Shown one piece after another: positions 60,809-64,000 of a DNA stretch of 64,000 bases. Made by a program: the position numbers and the translations under genes. Origin of the DNA: Cohnella sp. WQ 127256 (GTDB taxonomy: Bacteria > Bacillota > Bacilli > Paenibacillales > Paenibacillaceae); contig NZ_JAMZCY010000007.1 of the NCBI RefSeq assembly GCF_024519285.1, positions 310,001 to 374,000 on the forward strand, written 5' to 3'. How positions within the stretch are numbered: the stretch's first letter is position 1; each line of letters starts with the position of its first letter. Below the pieces are notes generated by a model. That model did no database searches. It saw only the letters and a list, made by a program, of their open reading frames with translations, and had not been told where the DNA came from.

Positions 60809-61598
60809 AGTATTACTCGTGGAAGATGAAACGGTTATTCGCCATGGTCTGCGTGAGCTCATCAGTCAGTCCACTAGTCATTTTGAAGTGGCGGGCGAAG
60901 CAGCTAACGGAAGGGAAGCATTAGAGTACTTACAAAGTGAACTCCCTGATCTGATGATAACGGACATCAGAATGAGAGAGATGGATGGATTGACCATGGT
61001 TTCGAAGGTCAAAGAAATGTATCCTAATTTACCTGTCGTCATTATTAGTGGGTATGGTGAATTTGAATATGCCAAAAAGGCTATTGGATACGGGGTTATC
61101 GATTATCTAATGAAGCCGATTGAACGTCTAGAGCTCGTCTCGACCTTAGAGAAAATTAAGCTGTTGTTGGATCAAAAACACGGGATTTCCTCTGTTTCGA
61201 CGTCTAATTCTAAGCTTAGCGAACAGAACGTACATGGGGATGCAAGGAAAATTATTCGAGATGTTAAACAATTCGTCAAGCAACATATTGATAAGGACTT
61301 GAGACTACAGACAGTTGCAGCAGGCGTTCACTTGAATGCTACGTATTTAAGTCAATTGTTTAAGTCGGAAACAGGGATGAATTATTCGGAATATGTATCA
61401 GAAGCGAGAATGGAACGGGCGAAATCACTATTGGCGACCACGAGATTGAAAATCTATGACGTAGCTCGTTTATCGGGGCATCAAAGCCCTAAGCATTTCA
61501 TGCTAGTGTTCAAACAACAGGTCGGCTTAACGGCGGGGGATTATAGGGATCAATATGGTCAACCGGGTTCGAATGAAGAGGGTAAGGTTGATGTATAA
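60801..61598 (+). CDS. YesN-type AraC-family response regulator
   Basis: 265 residues from ATG 60801 (AGGTGG 8 bases upstream). The receiver (VEDETVIRHGL, phospho-Asp in LMITDIRM, Lys in MKPIER) is joined by a short linker to the AraC domain (LQTVAAGVHLNATYLSQLFK; IYDVARLSGHQSPKHFMLVF; VGLTAGDYR). It is much shorter than the regulator at 46983 because it lacks the long middle region. Confidence 0.95.
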   Translation: MYKVLLVEDETVIRHGLRELISQSTSHFEVAGEAANGREALEYLQSELPDLMITDIRMREMDGLTMVSKVKEMYPNLPVVIISGYGEFEYAKKAIGYGVIDYLMKPIERLELVSTLEKIKLLLDQKHGISSVSTSNSKLSEQNVHGDARKIIRDVKQFVKQHIDKDLRLQTVAAGVHLNATYLSQLFKSETGMNYSEYVSEARMERAKSLLATTRLKIYDVARLSGHQSPKHFMLVFKQQVGLTAGDYRDQYGQPGSNEEGKVDV

Positions 61599-61698
61599 AG
61601 AAAACGTACCAATTCTTAAAATAGCGTGATATAAGCTGACATTTTTCCCCGTTATACTAACTAAGAAGCACAAATCTATTACTTACAGGGGGATTCAC

Positions 61699-63009
61699 AT
61701 GAAGAAGACAGGGCTATTGCTTATGTTAGTGTTCTTGGTTGCGTTTACATTTGCGTGCAACAACTCGAACTCCAACTCGGAACCATCAGGAAGCAACGCG
61801 AGCAAAGAACCAGCGAAACAGGATTCTGTTGAGTTGAAGTTTATGATGTGGGGAAATCAAGCCCATATGGATGTGTACAACAAATTGATCGACGGATTTA
61901 AGCAAGAAAATCCAGGCATTGAAGTTACTATGGAATCCGTACCCTTCGCAGACTATCAACAGAAAATTTCTGTACTAGCTGCAGGTAAATCATTACCAGA
62001 CATTGCTTGGATATCCGAACGTATGGTACCTCAATTTAAGGCTAATGGGATTCTCGGAGACGTATCTGAATTCAAAGACGATGCGGAATTCAATCTAGGC
62101 GATTATATCCCAAGTACTCTTGATCTATTCCGTGATGGGGAGCAGCTCTTAGGCTTACCGTTCTCCACACCTCCTGCTGTTATGTTCTATAACAAGACAA
62201 TGTTCGATCTAGCAGGTTTGACTGATCCGAATACTTTAGCCAAAGAAGGTAAATGGACTTGGGCTGAATTTGAGAAATCAGCAAAAGCATTAACAAGCAC
62301 AGATGCTAAGAAACGTGTCTATGGCGCGAACTTCTTCCGTGATTGGAAAACATGGGTAATGCTTTCCTCCTATTCATGGTCTAACGGAAGTGGACCGTTC
62401 AACAAGGACCTCACAGAATTTACATGGAACGATCAATATGGAGTGGAAACATTCCAACTGCTTGAGCGCATGATGTTTACAGACGAATCGCATCCAAAAG
62501 CTGGCGAGCAAGTTAGCTTCGACGCAGGTAACGTAGGTATGTTCTTCGATGTATACAGCTATGTATCCAAAGCAAGAGAAATCAAGGACTTTGAATGGAG
62601 CATTGCACCAACTCCTTCAGGATCACAAGGAAGCGTACCTATGCTTGGTCAAGCAGGATACTCCATTTTCAAAGACAGCAAGCATCCAGAAGAAGCGAAG
62701 AAATTATTGAAGTACTTTGCTAGTCAAGCAGGTATTCAAGCCACTTCGACATTCTTTGTACCGCCACGCACAACGGTATTGAATTCCGATGAGTTTATCA
62801 ATCAGCCTAACAATCCTAGTAAAGAGCATATTATTCAGGCTGTTATCGATGAAATGCCTAAGGCTCGTATTATTCCAGGTCACGTGAATTGGCAAAATAT
62901 TGACAATTCCATTTTGCAAGGCTTCGATAGACTGTTTGGTAAAGTTGCACCAGCGGATAAGAATCTCAAAACGATCTCTGATGAAGTTAATGCTTTAATG
63001 AAGCAGTAA
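61699..63009 (+). CDS. Extracellular sugar-binding lipoprotein
   Basis: 436 residues with lipobox VAFTFACNN, a Ser/Asn linker and a family 1 solute-binding fold (VELKFMMWGNQAHMDVYNKLI, PDIAWISERMVPQFKANGIL, MFYNKTMFDLAGL). GGGGG lies 8 bases before the ATG. It belongs with the permease at 63793 and is probably induced by the preceding two-component pair. Ligand unknown. Confidence 0.93.
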   Translation: MKKTGLLLMLVFLVAFTFACNNSNSNSEPSGSNASKEPAKQDSVELKFMMWGNQAHMDVYNKLIDGFKQENPGIEVTMESVPFADYQQKISVLAAGKSLPDIAWISERMVPQFKANGILGDVSEFKDDAEFNLGDYIPSTLDLFRDGEQLLGLPFSTPPAVMFYNKTMFDLAGLTDPNTLAKEGKWTWAEFEKSAKALTSTDAKKRVYGANFFRDWKTWVMLSSYSWSNGSGPFNKDLTEFTWNDQYGVETFQLLERMMFTDESHPKAGEQVSFDAGNVGMFFDVYSYVSKAREIKDFEWSIAPTPSGSQGSVPMLGQAGYSIFKDSKHPEEAKKLLKYFASQAGIQATSTFFVPPRTTVLNSDEFINQPNNPSKEHIIQAVIDEMPKARIIPGHVNWQNIDNSILQGFDRLFGKVAPADKNLKTISDEVNALMKQ

Positions 63010-63038
63010 TCCATCACAATCCAATAGATGAAGAGGAC

Positions 63039-63060
63039 AACGGTTCGAATTCGAACCGTT
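63039..63060. terminator. Perfect 22-base palindrome between binding protein and next gene
   Basis: Palindrome AACGGTTCGAA-TTCGAACCGTT followed by TCCTTATTAC, 30 bases after the binding-protein stop. Probably an intercistronic stem that lowers downstream expression or protects the upstream mRNA; an operator is also possible. Confidence 0.5.
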
Positions 63061-63084
63061 TCCTTATTACAGGGGGTATGAGAC

Positions 63085-63777
63085 ATGGCTAGATTGCAAC
63101 GATGTTTGGCGGAGAAAAATCTTTCGCTAATCATAAGTCTTCCTGCTAATGATATCGGGTTGGCAAAAGCGGCATTGGAAGAGGGTGCCGATGGTCTGAA
63201 GGTACATTATAACGTCGGTCATCGAGCTAGCGGGAATCATTTTGGTCAGTTGGATGAGTATGTAGCTACCTTTAATAGCATTCGTGAGCAATTCGATGGA
63301 CCTCTGGGCGTGGTTCCTACTGGGAGTATTGAAGAAGCCAGACGAGAAGATATCGAAAGGTTGGCTCCTATGGGCTTCGATTTTTATTCGATCTACGCTC
63401 ATCATCTTCCATCCTTTATGTTGCATGGAACAGGCCTAGAGAAAACCTTCGCTATTAATGATCAGTACGATCTTTCCTTGCTGCCATCGGCGCGACACTA
63501 TGGCTTTACTGCCTTAGAAGCCTCAGTTGTTCCTGGTTCCGAATACGGAACGCCATTAAGCTTCGCAGATGTTCTGAAGTATCGTTATTTGGTCGAACAA
63601 GCTCAGATGCCTGTCCTTATTCCTTCCCAACGCAAGCTAGTGCCGGATGATATCCGAGTTCTGAGTGACACTGGAATAAAAGCGATTCTGTTGGGTGCAA
63701 TTGTTGTGGGTAAAGAAGAGGAGCAATTACGCAGAGCGGTGGCTGAGTTCCGTAATGCAATCGATAGATTGAGCTAG
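63085..63777 (+). CDS. Putative (beta/alpha)8-barrel protein of unknown function
   Basis: 230 residues with an alternating pattern of short hydrophobic strands and helices. Strand ends carry DGLKVHYNVGHRASG, GVVPTGSIEEA, FDFYSIYAHHLPSF, TALEASVVPGSEYG, VLIPSQRKL and GIKAILLGAIVVG; the last resembles the phosphate-binding end of HisA/NanE/ThiE-like barrels. AGGGGG precedes the ATG by 9 bases. It lies between the binding-protein and permease genes of a sugar importer, suggesting a sugar-phosphate epimerase, isomerase or lyase, but I do not recognise a specific family. Confidence 0.7.
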   Translation: MARLQRCLAEKNLSLIISLPANDIGLAKAALEEGADGLKVHYNVGHRASGNHFGQLDEYVATFNSIREQFDGPLGVVPTGSIEEARREDIERLAPMGFDFYSIYAHHLPSFMLHGTGLEKTFAINDQYDLSLLPSARHYGFTALEASVVPGSEYGTPLSFADVLKYRYLVEQAQMPVLIPSQRKLVPDDIRVLSDTGIKAILLGAIVVGKEEEQLRRAVAEFRNAIDRLS

Positions 63778-63792
63778 AAGGTGGTGGACCTA

Positions 63793-64000
63793 TTGAAGGA
63801 CACAAAAAAACAACGAAAAAGAGGACCGCTAACCCGGGAAGCACAAATTACGGGATGGTTGTTTATTTCCCCTATGGTATTGGGCTTTACGTTGCTGCTA
63901 CTGTTCCCTATGGGGTTAGCGTTGTATATGAGTTTCTCGGATTGGCCGTTATTAGGCAATCATCATTTTATAGGGTTAGAAAACTACCAGAATATCATGT
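63793..64000 (+). CDS. CUT1 sugar ABC transporter permease (3' end outside window)
   Basis: The first 69 codons of a permease beginning at TTG 63793 (AAGGTGG 8 bases upstream; GTG at 63784 is in frame but too close to that site). A basic head is followed by a first helix (GWLFISPMVLGFTLLLLFPM) and the family pattern MSFSDWPLLGNHHFIGLENY. It is the first permease subunit of the importer served by 61699-63009. Confidence 0.85.
   Translation, partial: MKDTKKQRKRGPLTREAQITGWLFISPMVLGFTLLLLFPMGLALYMSFSDWPLLGNHHFIGLENYQNIM

Noticed and set aside
1..64000. tRNA, rRNA, CRISPR arrays, insertion sequences, prophage genes
   Set aside because: Read for and not found; no transposase or integrase motifs, no repeat-spacer pattern, no clustered tRNA-like folds.

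Overview
The window reads as a chromosomal segment of an endospore-forming, facultatively anaerobic Gram-positive bacterium of the Paenibacillaceae (Paenibacillus/Cohnella-like). Reasons: strong AGGAGG-type ribosome binding sites, frequent TTG/GTG starts, a YyaC-type sporulation gene, a GH52 beta-xylosidase, two YesM/YesN-type two-component pairs beside CUT1 sugar ABC transporters, and a barnase/barstar pair. No rRNA, tRNA, insertion sequence, prophage or CRISPR array was seen. Genes are densely packed in operons; the only gap above 300 bases is 34074-34395, the adhE regulatory region.

Region 1 (1-4739) is the end of an ethanolamine operon: eutA (cut by the window edge), eutB, eutC, an unannotated 42-codon membrane peptide gene and an APC-family permease. 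Region 2 (4798-7812) holds a small secreted peptide gene, an EamA transporter and a chemotaxis receptor. Region 3 (8101-12358) is an overlapping histidine kinase / NtrC-like regulator / betaine-type binding-lipoprotein cassette. The regulator has lost the sigma-54-contacting GAFTGA loop. Then come a PDZ-less HtrA-like protease with an apparently frameshifted N-terminus and a very long perfect hairpin.

Region 4 (13814-26748) is a large catabolic operon: enolase-superfamily enzyme, complete OpuC/ProU-type ABC importer, two aldehyde dehydrogenases, an aspartase-like lyase with a remodelled amine pocket, a zinc and an iron alcohol dehydrogenase, a UPF0316 membrane protein and an ACT-containing malic enzyme. 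Together they suggest import of a betaine-like amine, C-N cleavage and flow to fumarate/malate/pyruvate. The true substrate is unknown.

Region 5 (26796-31772) has yyaC, a TerB-like gene, an AraC regulator divergent from the GH52 beta-xylosidase, and an orphan gene. Region 6 (31918-40294) is an anaerobic fermentation block: a Crp/Fnr-family regulator, a tandem class II aldolase-like protein, adhE, pflB and pflA. TGTGA-N6-TCACA sites lie at identical distances from the -10 elements of three promoters, so the regulator probably activates itself and the fermentation genes.

Region 7 (40408-45150) contains an MFS exporter, a PNPOx-UbiA fusion, cutC and an asparaginase. Region 8 (45200-57866) looks like a sulfated-glycan utilisation locus: a YesMN pair divergent from two permeases, a binding protein, a GHL6-type glycosidase, a cytoplasmic Cys-type sulfatase, two half-size CHR (chromate/sulfate) transporters and the formylglycine-generating enzyme that activates the sulfatase. 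Region 9 (57962-58888) is a barnase/barstar pair in which the barnase has a lipoprotein signal, plus a small membrane ORF. Region 10 (58976-64000) starts another sugar ABC locus (YesMN, binding protein, unknown barrel protein, permease cut by the window edge).
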